From the NCBI RefSeq assembly GCF_900114045.1, contig NZ_FORQ01000001.1, positions 62,001-126,000 on the forward strand: DNA of 64,000 nucleotides, given 5' to 3'. The position numbers and the translations under genes are program-made. The notes beneath the pieces were generated by a model. It was given only the letters and a program-made list of their open reading frames with translations. It was not told the DNA's origin and ran no database searches. This document shows positions 15,678 to 23,259 of this stretch, piece after piece; the first letter of the stretch is position 1, and the number at the start of each line of letters is the position of its first letter. This stretch comes from Kaistella treverensis. GTDB taxonomy: Bacteria > Bacteroidota > Bacteroidia > Flavobacteriales > Weeksellaceae.

Positions 15678-18260
15678 ATGGTAAAAAACAGAAATCTAAT
15701 TTTCATCCTCGGTTCTCTGGTGCTGTTCGTGCTTCTGGCGGTGATTTACGCCAATCCGGTGCTTACAGGCAAGCAGCTCTTTCAGCACGACATCGTGCAA
15801 TACAAAGGCGGCGCCAAAGAACTGCTGGATTACCGCGCGCAAAATGGCAAAGAAACTTATTGGAGCGACTCGATGTTTGGCGGAATGCCGACGTATCAAA
15901 TGGGCGCGCAGTTTCGCGGAGATATCATCAAAAACATCGATGATTTTCTGAATTTTTTACCAAAACCTGCCAACTACATTTTCCTGCTATTTTCCGGATT
16001 TTTCCTGCTTGGAATGGTCGCTGTCAGAAACTGGAAATATGCCCTTTTAGGCGCCACTTTTTTCGGTTTATCCACCTATTTTTATATCGCACTTGCTGCC
16101 GGACATAACGGAAAAATCCATACTGTTGCATATTTTGCGCCGCTTTTAGCCGGAATTTTACTGGTTTATATCCGGAAAAAATATGTGGTCGGATTTATTG
16201 TGACCGCGCTTTTTATGGGCTTGCAGATTGCGGCCAATCACCCGCAAATGACTTTTTACCTTTTTATCGCGCTCGCATTTTTGTTTATTTCTGAATTAAT
16301 CCGCGCTTTTCAGGGAAAAACCGACTGGAAACATTTTGGAATTTCAACCGGGATTTTAGCGCTTGCTTTTGTCTTAGGTGTCGGCATGAATTCTCAGCGA
16401 ATTATGGCGAATTCCGAATATATTACAGAAACGGTGCGTGGCAAACAAATTTTAAACAACGAACGACATTCCGACGACAAAACCGGCATGGACAAAGAAA
16501 GTATGCTCATGTGGAGCTACGGAAAACTGGAAACGCTGAATCTCTTTATCCCAAGATTAATGGGCGGCGCGAGCAACGAAGCCGGTTCTGATGAAATGAT
16601 GGCAAAAGTACAGCAGCTTGTTCAGGAAAATGTGACCTCACAGCAGGAAATGGACCAGATCGGAAAAGGTTTTGGCTCGCTGACCTACTGGGGCGAACAG
16701 CCTGGAACTTCCGGACCGGCGTATCAAGGCGCCGTCGTGTGTTTTCTTGCGGTTCTTGGTTTTTTCTTCGGCTGGAAAAAATACCGATACTGGATTTTGG
16801 GTGCCTCGGTTTTGACCGTACTTTTGGCGTGGGGCAGCAATTTTATGTTTGTTTCTGATTTCTTTATCGATTATGTTCCGTTTTATAATAAATTCCGCGC
16901 ACCAAGTTCAATTTTGGTAGTAGTAGAACTGCTGTTTCCGCTGATTGCAATTGTAGGTTTATACCGCTTTTTCAATTCCAAAGAAACTGCAGAAATTGCA
17001 AATGAAAGTTCGCTGACCTTTGAATACAAAAAGAAAATTTTGCTTGTTGTAAGCGGCATTTTTTTAGGAATTACTTTGCTATTACTCGTTTTCGGAAAAC
17101 CAATTTTAGGTTTTTATACCGATACCGAAAAGACCTATCTGCCGCCCTATCTTTTAGAATTTCTGGTTGATGAACGCTTTAAAATGTTCGCCGCAGATGC
17201 TGTGAAAGCGCTTATTTTTGTCGCCATTACAGCAACCGTACTTTTTCTGAGCTTAAAGCACAAAATTTCTCAAAACGTCGCGTTAATCGTGATTGGTCTG
17301 GTCAGCTTTGTTGACCTGTGGAGCGTCAACAAACGATATCTTAATAACGATAATTTTATCGACAAAGCCTTCACCGAAAATCCGTTTCAAACTGAAAGCT
17401 CCGATATTTTAATGCAGAAAGTGGGTGAAAATGCCAATTTGGTTTCGCTTTTAAATAATATAAATGTCAACAAAACGTTGGAAACCATTGCGGAAAAAGA
17501 TCAAACGCATTACCGCATTTACAACCAGGTTTTAGGTGCGTTTGGTGAAACGAATACTTCGTACTTCAAATCTTCGGTGGGCGGTTATCACGCGGTGAAA
17601 CTGAGACGATACGACGATTTAATTACTGAATATTTCGGAAAAATGGATACGGTAAAAGTTCCGCGAATTCTGAATATGCTGAACACGAAATATCTCATTT
17701 TCGGCAATACAGAAAAACCTGAAGTCGTTACGAATCCGGATGCAAACGGAAATGCTTGGTTTGTTTCTGATGTTAAATTCGTGAATTCACCTAACGAGGA
17801 AATTGCACAAATTGGTGAAATCGATACCAAAAAAATTGCTGTCGTTTCAAGTGCTGACAAAACTTATTTTAACGGAAAACCGCTTCAGGCTGACTCAACC
17901 GCATTTTTAAAATTAACCAATTATCAGGCGGATGAGCTGGAATTTAAAACACAGTCGAAAACGCCGCAATTAGCTGTTTTCTCGGAAATTTATTACCCGA
18001 AAGGCTGGAAAATAAGCATTGATGGTAAAGAAGTTCCGTACATTAAAGCGAATTATTTGCTGCGCGCAGTGCACGTTCCCGCGGGAAATCACACCGTGAA
18101 AATGGTTTTTGCACCGGATGTTATCGAGACCGGAAAAATCGTGTCGCTGATCGCGTTTGGTATATTTTTGCTTTTAAGCGGACTCGGTTTATATTGGCTG
18201 TTTCGTAAAAAAGCTGCCGCAAAAAATTCTGTGGTAGAAGAGCAAGAAATTTCTGTTTAA
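15678..18260 (+). CDS. YfhO-family integral membrane protein
   Basis: An 860-residue polytopic membrane protein. An N-terminal helix is followed by a large extracytoplasmic loop with KQLFQHDIVQYKGGAKELLD and WSDSMFGGMPTYQMG, typical of YfhO and related glycosyltransferase-like (GT-C fold) proteins. A dozen or so hydrophobic segments follow. The C-terminal third holds a soluble beta-rich part (FSEIYYPKGWKISIDGKEVP) and one last helix. In Firmicutes YfhO helps glycosylate lipoteichoic acid; the Bacteroidota substrate is unknown. The ATG at 15678 follows the terminator. The adjacent glycosyltransferase supports a role in surface glycans, as inference. Confidence 0.88.
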   Translation: MVKNRNLIFILGSLVLFVLLAVIYANPVLTGKQLFQHDIVQYKGGAKELLDYRAQNGKETYWSDSMFGGMPTYQMGAQFRGDIIKNIDDFLNFLPKPANYIFLLFSGFFLLGMVAVRNWKYALLGATFFGLSTYFYIALAAGHNGKIHTVAYFAPLLAGILLVYIRKKYVVGFIVTALFMGLQIAANHPQMTFYLFIALAFLFISELIRAFQGKTDWKHFGISTGILALAFVLGVGMNSQRIMANSEYITETVRGKQILNNERHSDDKTGMDKESMLMWSYGKLETLNLFIPRLMGGASNEAGSDEMMAKVQQLVQENVTSQQEMDQIGKGFGSLTYWGEQPGTSGPAYQGAVVCFLAVLGFFFGWKKYRYWILGASVLTVLLAWGSNFMFVSDFFIDYVPFYNKFRAPSSILVVVELLFPLIAIVGLYRFFNSKETAEIANESSLTFEYKKKILLVVSGIFLGITLLLLVFGKPILGFYTDTEKTYLPPYLLEFLVDERFKMFAADAVKALIFVAITATVLFLSLKHKISQNVALIVIGLVSFVDLWSVNKRYLNNDNFIDKAFTENPFQTESSDILMQKVGENANLVSLLNNINVNKTLETIAEKDQTHYRIYNQVLGAFGETNTSYFKSSVGGYHAVKLRRYDDLITEYFGKMDTVKVPRILNMLNTKYLIFGNTEKPEVVTNPDANGNAWFVSDVKFVNSPNEEIAQIGEIDTKKIAVVSSADKTYFNGKPLQADSTAFLKLTNYQADELEFKTQSKTPQLAVFSEIYYPKGWKISIDGKEVPYIKANYLLRAVHVPAGNHTVKMVFAPDVIETGKIVSLIAFGIFLLLSGLGLYWLFRKKAAAKNSVVEEQEISV

Positions 18261-18266
18261 AATTAT

Positions 18267-18291
18267 TTGCCGTTTTAACGGCAATTTTTTT
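18267..18291 (+). terminator. Terminator of the GCCGTTTTAACGGC type after yfhO-like gene
   Basis: An 8-bp stem TTGCCGTT/AACGGCAA with TT loop is followed by seven T. It is the cleanest member of a motif family repeated in spacers across the window. Confidence 0.75.
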
Positions 18292-18302
18292 CGTTTTAAT
18301 AA

Positions 18303-19610
18303 ATGGATTCACCAAGAAAAATATTAATCATCACTTACTACTGGCCGCCCGCAGGTGGGCCTGGCGTGCAGCGTTGGTTGAAATTCGTGAAATATTTACC
18401 GGAATTCGGTTGGAAACCCACCGTTTTTATTCCGGAAAACCCGAGTTACCCAATTGTTGATCAATCTTTGGGGAACGAAGTTTCAAAAGATCTTGAAATC
18501 ATCAAAACCAAAATCTGGGAGCCGTACCAAATTGCAGAATTTTTCGGGAAAGACAATAAAAAGTTTAAAGCAGGCCAGTTTGATGTCGGCAATAACCAAT
18601 CTTGGAAATCCAAACTTTCCATCTGGGTTCGCGGTAATTTTTTCATTCCGGATGCGCGGAAATTCTGGGTGAAACCGTCGGCAAAATTTCTAAAAAAATA
18701 TCTTCAGGATAATCATTTTGATGCATTTGTAACCACCGGTCCGCCACATTCTATGCATTTAATTGGTTTGGAACTGAAGAAAGAATTTCCGGCTTTAAAA
18801 TGGCTTGCTGATTTTCGCGATCCCTGGACGGAAATTTCCTATTACAAACATTTAAAATTAAGCAAAAGCGCCGACGACAAGCACCGCGATCTGGAAAGGC
18901 AGGTTTTTAAAACTGCCGACATTACTTTAGCCACCAGCTTTTCTGATGCTGAAAATTTCCGGAAAAATGGTGCGAATGCCTTCTGCATTACCAATGGTTT
19001 TGACAGAGATTTGGAGGAAAAATTAACGGTTAAAAAGGCAAAAAATCCCAAATTTACTTTAAGTTATATCGGAGTTTTGGAGCAACTTCGAAATCCAGAG
19101 ATTTTATGGAAAGTTTTGGGGGAATTGACCAACGAAAATGAAGAATTCAAGCAAAATTTTGAACTTCGTTTTGCAGGTAGAATTGATGCGAAAGTTTTAG
19201 AAAAAATTGCGGCTTTTAACCTCAAAAATTTGGTTAAAAATCTGGGTTATCTCTCGCACGGCGCCGCGAATGAGGAAATGCAGAATTCAGATTTGCTGCT
19301 GATCACCAATTTTCCGGATGAGCAGTCGAAAGGCATAATTCCGGGAAAAATTTTCGAATATCTGGCGACGGGAAACCAGATTCTGTCCTTTGGCCCGAAA
19401 GACAGCGATGTGAAAAAAATTCTGCTGGAAACGAATGCCGGTGAACATTTCGCTTACGAAGAAACTGCGCGCTTGAAAAGTTTTCTGCTTGAAAAATTCA
19501 ATGAATGGCAAAGCGGAAATGCTGTGGCTAAAACGCAAAATATTGGTCAGTTTGCCCGGAAAAATTTAACCCAACAACTGAGCGAAATTTTGGAAAAAAC
19601 GTCCGCGTGA
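18303..19610 (+). CDS. GT4-type glycosyltransferase
   Basis: A 435-residue cytoplasmic or membrane-associated glycosyltransferase of GT-B fold. The N-terminal ITYYWPPAGGPGVQRWLKF is the loop of GT4 enzymes that contacts acceptor and donor; LADFRDPWTEI follows near residue 165. The C-terminal half has the nucleotide-sugar region with FTLSYIGVLEQLRNPEILWK, the segment FELRFAGRI, and IIPGKIFEYLATGNQILSFG with the donor-binding Glu. Donor and acceptor are unknown. It stands 43 bases after the YfhO-type gene, with a weak terminator between, so partial readthrough is likely. Confidence 0.9.
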   Translation: MDSPRKILIITYYWPPAGGPGVQRWLKFVKYLPEFGWKPTVFIPENPSYPIVDQSLGNEVSKDLEIIKTKIWEPYQIAEFFGKDNKKFKAGQFDVGNNQSWKSKLSIWVRGNFFIPDARKFWVKPSAKFLKKYLQDNHFDAFVTTGPPHSMHLIGLELKKEFPALKWLADFRDPWTEISYYKHLKLSKSADDKHRDLERQVFKTADITLATSFSDAENFRKNGANAFCITNGFDRDLEEKLTVKKAKNPKFTLSYIGVLEQLRNPEILWKVLGELTNENEEFKQNFELRFAGRIDAKVLEKIAAFNLKNLVKNLGYLSHGAANEEMQNSDLLLITNFPDEQSKGIIPGKIFEYLATGNQILSFGPKDSDVKKILLETNAGEHFAYEETARLKSFLLEKFNEWQSGNAVAKTQNIGQFARKNLTQQLSEILEKTSA

Positions 19611-19612
19611 GG

Positions 19613-19683
19613 GCGTAGGCGGAAATCCTTTGTTCCGTGGCGCGGCGGTGAAGCCGCCGCGCCAAGGAACAAAGATTGGGAGC
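19613..19683. repeat. GC-rich long hairpin element
   Basis: The arms 19628-19648 and 19654-19674 are complementary at 20 of 21 positions around a five-base TGAAG loop. The inner part is pure G/C (GGCGCGGCGG). The flanks hold GGGCGTAGGCGGAAATC before and GATTGGGAGC after. Such a GC-rich block is foreign to the AT-rich spacers around it and has no T-run, so it reads as a REP/MITE-like element rather than a terminator. Confidence 0.65.
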
Positions 19684-19701
19684 CGAAGACCGACCGGAAC
19701 A

Positions 19702-19738
19702 AAAAAAAGAGCAAAATGAAATTTTGCTCTTTTTTTGT
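19702..19738. terminator. Bidirectional terminator between GT4 and CBS-like genes
   Basis: AAAAAAAGAGCAAAAT pairs with ATTTTGCTCTTTTTTT around a GAA loop, giving a 16-bp stem with A-run and T-run. It serves the plus-strand glycosyltransferase and the minus-strand CBS-like gene. Confidence 0.92.
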
Positions 19739-19754
19739 GTAGGCACGCCAAATA

Positions 19755-20735
19755 TTATAACCAGCCCATTTCTTTCATCCACTCGTCGTTGTAGATTTTC
19801 CCGACGTAACGCGAACCGTGATCGTGCAGTAAAACCACCACTACATCGTCTTTAGTAAACTGGTCTTTCATCTGCAACAAAGCCGCAATTGCGCTACCCG
19901 CGGAATATCCGCAGAAAATACCTTCTTCTTTGGCCAGTTTTCTTGCGAAAACCGCACCGTCTTTATCGGTTACTTTTTCAAAATGATCAATAACCGACAT
20001 GTCATAATTAAGCGGAATAATGTCTTCGCCAATTCCCTCTGTTACGTAAGAATGCGCTTTTTCCGGGTGAAATTCGCCGGTTTCGTGATATTCTTTCAAA
20101 ATGGAACCGTAAGTATCAATTCCAATGATTTTGATGTCCGGATTTTTTTCCTTGAAAAACTGTCCACAGCCCGTTACCGTACCGCCTGTTCCGGCACCCG
20201 CAACGAAATGTGTCAGTTTTCCTTCTGTTTGTTCCCAAATTTCCGGCGCAGTAGTTTCGTAATGCGCCACGCGGTTTGATAAATTATCATATTGGTTTAC
20301 GTACCAACCGTTTTCGGTTTCTTCGCCGAGACGTTTTGAAACGCTGTAGTAGGAGCGTGGATCTTCCGGCGTGACGTCGGTTGGACAAACAATAACCTCG
20401 GCGCCAACGGCTTTTAAAATATCATTTTTTTCTTTGGACTGTTTGGAATTGGTCACGAAAATACATTTGTAACCTTTTACGATCGCTGCTAAAGCCAGAC
20501 CCATTCCGGTATTTCCGGAAGTTCCTTCGATGATCGTTCCACCTGGTTTTAGGCGTCCGTCTTTTTCCGCGTCTTCAATCATTTTAAGCGCCATTCTGTC
20601 CTTTACAGAATTTCCGGGATTAAAGGTTTCAACTTTCGCCAAAACCAGCGCCGGGAAGTCGTCGCCTAGCACTTTGTTAAGTTTTACAAGCGGGGTATTT
20701 CCTATCGTTTCTAATATATTTTCTGCGTATTTCAT
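19755..20735 (-). CDS. Cystathionine beta-synthase-like PLP enzyme (no CBS regulatory domains)
   Basis: A 326-residue fold-type II PLP enzyme. The Schiff-base lysine is K45 in FNPGNSVKDRMALKMI; GTSGNTG (71-77) binds the PLP phosphate; AGAGTGGTVTG is the second glycine loop. Features that fit cystathionine beta-synthase rather than plain cysteine synthase are PTDVTPEDPRSYYSVSKRL, VAHYETTAPEIWEQ and GIDTYGSILKEY. The C-terminal tandem CBS domains are missing, so SAM regulation is not expected. It either condenses serine with homocysteine or makes cysteine from O-acetylserine; sequence alone cannot settle this. The leader carries a long palindrome (20757-20783). Confidence 0.85.
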   Translation of the reverse strand: MKYAENILETIGNTPLVKLNKVLGDDFPALVLAKVETFNPGNSVKDRMALKMIEDAEKDGRLKPGGTIIEGTSGNTGMGLALAAIVKGYKCIFVTNSKQSKEKNDILKAVGAEVIVCPTDVTPEDPRSYYSVSKRLGEETENGWYVNQYDNLSNRVAHYETTAPEIWEQTEGKLTHFVAGAGTGGTVTGCGQFFKEKNPDIKIIGIDTYGSILKEYHETGEFHPEKAHSYVTEGIGEDIIPLNYDMSVIDHFEKVTDKDGAVFARKLAKEEGIFCGYSAGSAIAALLQMKDQFTKDDVVVVLLHDHGSRYVGKIYNDEWMKEMGWL

Positions 20736-20756
20736 ATGGTTTTTTGCGTATTAATT

Positions 20757-20783
20757 CCGTAATTATAACAGCTATAATTACGG
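20757..20783. promoter_or_regulatory. Long palindrome in the leader of the CBS-like gene
   Basis: A perfect 11-bp inverted repeat CCGTAATTATA/TATAATTACGG with a five-base centre lies between the -7 box (20796-20789, minus strand) and the ATG at 20735. It has no T-run and so does not look like a terminator. An operator for a dimeric regulator or an mRNA hairpin near the start are the two readings. Confidence 0.55.
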
Positions 20784-20788
20784 GTTTG

Positions 20789-20796
20789 CAAAGATA
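20789..20796 (-). promoter_or_regulatory. -7 promoter box of the CBS-like gene
   Basis: TATCTTTG on the minus strand matches TAnnTTTG; the leader is about 50 bases. No clear -33 TTG is visible. Confidence 0.55.
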
Positions 20797-20808
20797 TAAC
20801 TTAAAATT

Positions 20809-22038
20809 TTAATTGTATTTAATGGCTTTTACCGGCGATATTTTGCTGATGAGATAACTCGGTAAAACCAGTGAAATACCGGAAACTACAAGAATGCCGG
20901 CGGAAATCATGAGGATGTAAAAAATGTTGAGTTCCACCGGAACCACGCTTAAGTAATAATTTTCCGGGTTCAAAGTAATTACGTGGAAATATTTCTGAAT
21001 CAGTAAAAAGCCAATTCCAATAATATTCCCGATCAAAAGTCCCGGAACCATGATAAGCAAAGTGTAATTAATGAAAATCGTACGTATTTGTCCGTTTGTC
21101 GCCCCCAAAGTTTTCAGCATTCCGATGGAGTTCGTGCGTTCGATAATTAAAATGAGAAGCACCATAATGATATTGATAATGACCACAATGAGCATAATGA
21201 TAATGATTAAAGCAATGTTCATATCAAAAATAGCAATGAAATCCATGATTTGCGGATATTCTTCAGTGGCTTTTACCGTATAGTTTTTATAACCGACAAG
21301 TTTGTCAATCTTCGGTGCGTCCTGGTCGATGTCGTTGATGTCTTTCAAAAAAACATCTATTCCGCCGACTTCCCTCTGAGTCATTCCCTGAATTTTCCGC
21401 GCATGGTTAATGCCGCCAATCACGAAAATATCATCGATTTGCTTGATATCAGTTTTATAAATTCCGACCACTTCAAATTTCCGGTAAAGTGGACTTTGGT
21501 TTTCTTTTGAAAAAATAGCGATAATGCTGTCTTTTACATTCAGATGCAGGTCGTTTGCAATTTTTGCAGAAATACAAATTCCGTTATTAAAACCTTTTTC
21601 GGTGATTTTTGGCGTATGTCCGGCAACCAGAAATTTGCGAAACCGCGCACTGTCAAAATCTTTACCGACACCTTTAAAAATAATTCCGGCAAAATTGTGT
21701 TCGTTGCGGAAAATTCCACTCGCTGCTACATATTTTTGCGTTGCGGCGACATCTGGTAAACCTTTGATTTTCGGGACCTGTAAACCTTCGGTGCTTAAAA
21801 CCGAGGAATTATAAGAATTATTAGACTGCTTGGATTTTATGGAAATATGCCCGGAAAAATCTGCCATCCTTTCTTTAATCGCTTTTTTTGAACCCAGTCC
21901 TGTTGACACGGTAATGAGCGAAACAATCACGCCAAGTGCCACAGAAAGACGACCAATAAAGACAATAACCCGTGAGAGATTATTTTTGTTATCTTTGGAA
22001 AAAGCAATTTTTTTAGAGAAATATAACGGAAATTTCAA
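20809..22038 (-). CDS. FtsX/LolC-type ABC transporter permease
   Basis: A 409-residue inner-membrane permease. The N-terminal helix (VIVFIGRLSVALGVIVSLITV) is followed by a large periplasmic MacB-like domain (about 50-250) and three C-terminal helices with the FtsX-like pattern ERTNSIGMLKTLGATNGQIR. Members with this layout (LolC/E) move lipoproteins, MacB-types export other envelope substrates; no ATPase gene lies next to it here. The start is TTG at 22038 (LKFPLYFSKKIAFSK); an upstream TTG at 22059 lies inside the likely promoter. The divergent NamZ-like gene starts only four bases away. Confidence 0.85.
   Translation of the reverse strand: MKFPLYFSKKIAFSKDNKNNLSRVIVFIGRLSVALGVIVSLITVSTGLGSKKAIKERMADFSGHISIKSKQSNNSYNSSVLSTEGLQVPKIKGLPDVAATQKYVAASGIFRNEHNFAGIIFKGVGKDFDSARFRKFLVAGHTPKITEKGFNNGICISAKIANDLHLNVKDSIIAIFSKENQSPLYRKFEVVGIYKTDIKQIDDIFVIGGINHARKIQGMTQREVGGIDVFLKDINDIDQDAPKIDKLVGYKNYTVKATEEYPQIMDFIAIFDMNIALIIIIMLIVVIINIIMVLLILIIERTNSIGMLKTLGATNGQIRTIFINYTLLIMVPGLLIGNIIGIGFLLIQKYFHVITLNPENYYLSVVPVELNIFYILMISAGILVVSGISLVLPSYLISKISPVKAIKYN
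21990..21997 (+). promoter_or_regulatory. -7 promoter box of the NamZ-like gene, inside the permease gene
   Basis: TATCTTTG on the plus strand lies 45 bases before the ATG at 22043, within the first codons of the opposite permease gene. Confidence 0.55.
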
Positions 22039-22042
22039 GCAA

Positions 22043-23239
22043 ATGATTTTAAAGACCAAAATTAAAGATTTACTTCTGACTATGCTAATTTATTTTGGTT
22101 TTTGCCAGATGGGTTTTGCGCAAAACATTGATAAAAACTGCTTTAAAACCGGCGCCGACCGGCCCGAATTATACCTGCCTTTGCTTAAAAATAAAACCGT
22201 GGCGTTGGTCACCAATCAAACCGGACTTTTAAGCGACGGCACTTTTCTCGTAGATTTTTTGGTAAAAAATTCGGTCAAAATACAGTCAATTTTTGCGCCC
22301 GAACACGGTTTCCGAGGCGATGCTGATGCTGGAGAACATGTAAAAAATGGCGTTGACGTTAAAACCGGAATTCCGATAATTTCACTGTACGGTAGCAATA
22401 AAAAACCAACTGCGGCGCAGGTGAAAGGTCTTGACATCATTGTTTTTGACATTCAGGACGTAGGCGTTCGCTTTTACACCTACATTTCAACTTTAACTTT
22501 GGTGATGGAAGCCGCCGCGGAAAATAACGTGGAAGTTATGGTTCTGGATCGGCCAAATCCGCATGACGGCTATATTGACGGCCCGGTTTTAAAACCACAG
22601 TGGCAAAGTTTTGTCGGCATGCATCCAATTCCCGTGGTCTACGGTTTAACAATTGGTGAATATGGTAAAATGGTAAACGGTGAAAAGTGGCTTTCAAAAG
22701 GCATTCAGGCGAAATACACACTGATCCCAATGCAGCGTTACCACAAAAAGCAGCGCTACGAAATTTCCGCGCAACCTTCACCAAATTTGCCGAATTCCCG
22801 CGCAATAAATATTTATCCAAGTTTATGCTTTTTCGAAGGCACGCAAGTTTCCGTAGGTCGCGGCACCAATTTGCCTTTTCAGATTTTCGGCTCTCCATGG
22901 ACCAAAAATTTCCCTTTTACATTTAGCCCAAAACCTTCTGCTGGCGCAAAAGATCCTTTCATGAACGGTAAATTATGCTACGGCAGAAATCTTTCGGAAA
23001 CTAATACAGATTTGCGGATGATCAATTTGGATTGGCTTCTCGAATCTTATAAAAACTACAAAAATCCGCAGCAGGACTTCTTTCTGAAAAATCTTTTTTT
23101 CGATAAACTTGCCGGAACAGATCAGCTTAGAAAGCAAATTATCGCCGGAAAAACCTCGGCGGAAATTAAAGAAAGCTGGAAAATCGACCTTGATGCTTTT
23201 CAGAAAATCAGGGCTAAATATGTAATTTATGCTGATTAA
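22043..23239 (+). CDS. DUF1343 / NamZ-type exo-beta-N-acetylmuramidase
   Basis: A 398-residue exported enzyme. A signal peptide (LLLTMLIYFGFCQMGFAQ) is followed by the DUF1343 core: KTVALVTNQTGLLSDG, IFAPEHGFRGDADAGEHV, DIIVFDIQDVGVRFYTYIST and VMVLDRPNPHDGYIDGPVL, then SVGRGTNLPFQIFGSPW. DUF1343 proteins characterised as NamZ remove terminal MurNAc from peptidoglycan fragments, so this one probably recycles cell wall in the periplasm. The ATG at 22043 is chosen because the signal peptide begins there; the open frame runs further upstream without meaning. Confidence 0.88.
   Translation: MILKTKIKDLLLTMLIYFGFCQMGFAQNIDKNCFKTGADRPELYLPLLKNKTVALVTNQTGLLSDGTFLVDFLVKNSVKIQSIFAPEHGFRGDADAGEHVKNGVDVKTGIPIISLYGSNKKPTAAQVKGLDIIVFDIQDVGVRFYTYISTLTLVMEAAAENNVEVMVLDRPNPHDGYIDGPVLKPQWQSFVGMHPIPVVYGLTIGEYGKMVNGEKWLSKGIQAKYTLIPMQRYHKKQRYEISAQPSPNLPNSRAINIYPSLCFFEGTQVSVGRGTNLPFQIFGSPWTKNFPFTFSPKPSAGAKDPFMNGKLCYGRNLSETNTDLRMINLDWLLESYKNYKNPQQDFFLKNLFFDKLAGTDQLRKQIIAGKTSAEIKESWKIDLDAFQKIRAKYVIYAD
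22057..22064 (-). promoter_or_regulatory. -7 promoter box of the permease, inside the NamZ-like gene
   Basis: TAATTTTG on the minus strand ends 18 bases before the permease TTG start at 22038. It overlaps codons 5-8 of the divergent gene. Confidence 0.45.
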
Positions 23240-23259
23240 GCGGCGAATTTTTCACAAAT

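Noticed and set aside
22030-22060. Longer permease start (TTG at 22059) and longer DUF1343 start (21830)
   Set aside because: Both would place start codons in or before likely promoter boxes, and the family N-termini (LKFPLYF, signal peptide MILKTK) fit the shorter forms.
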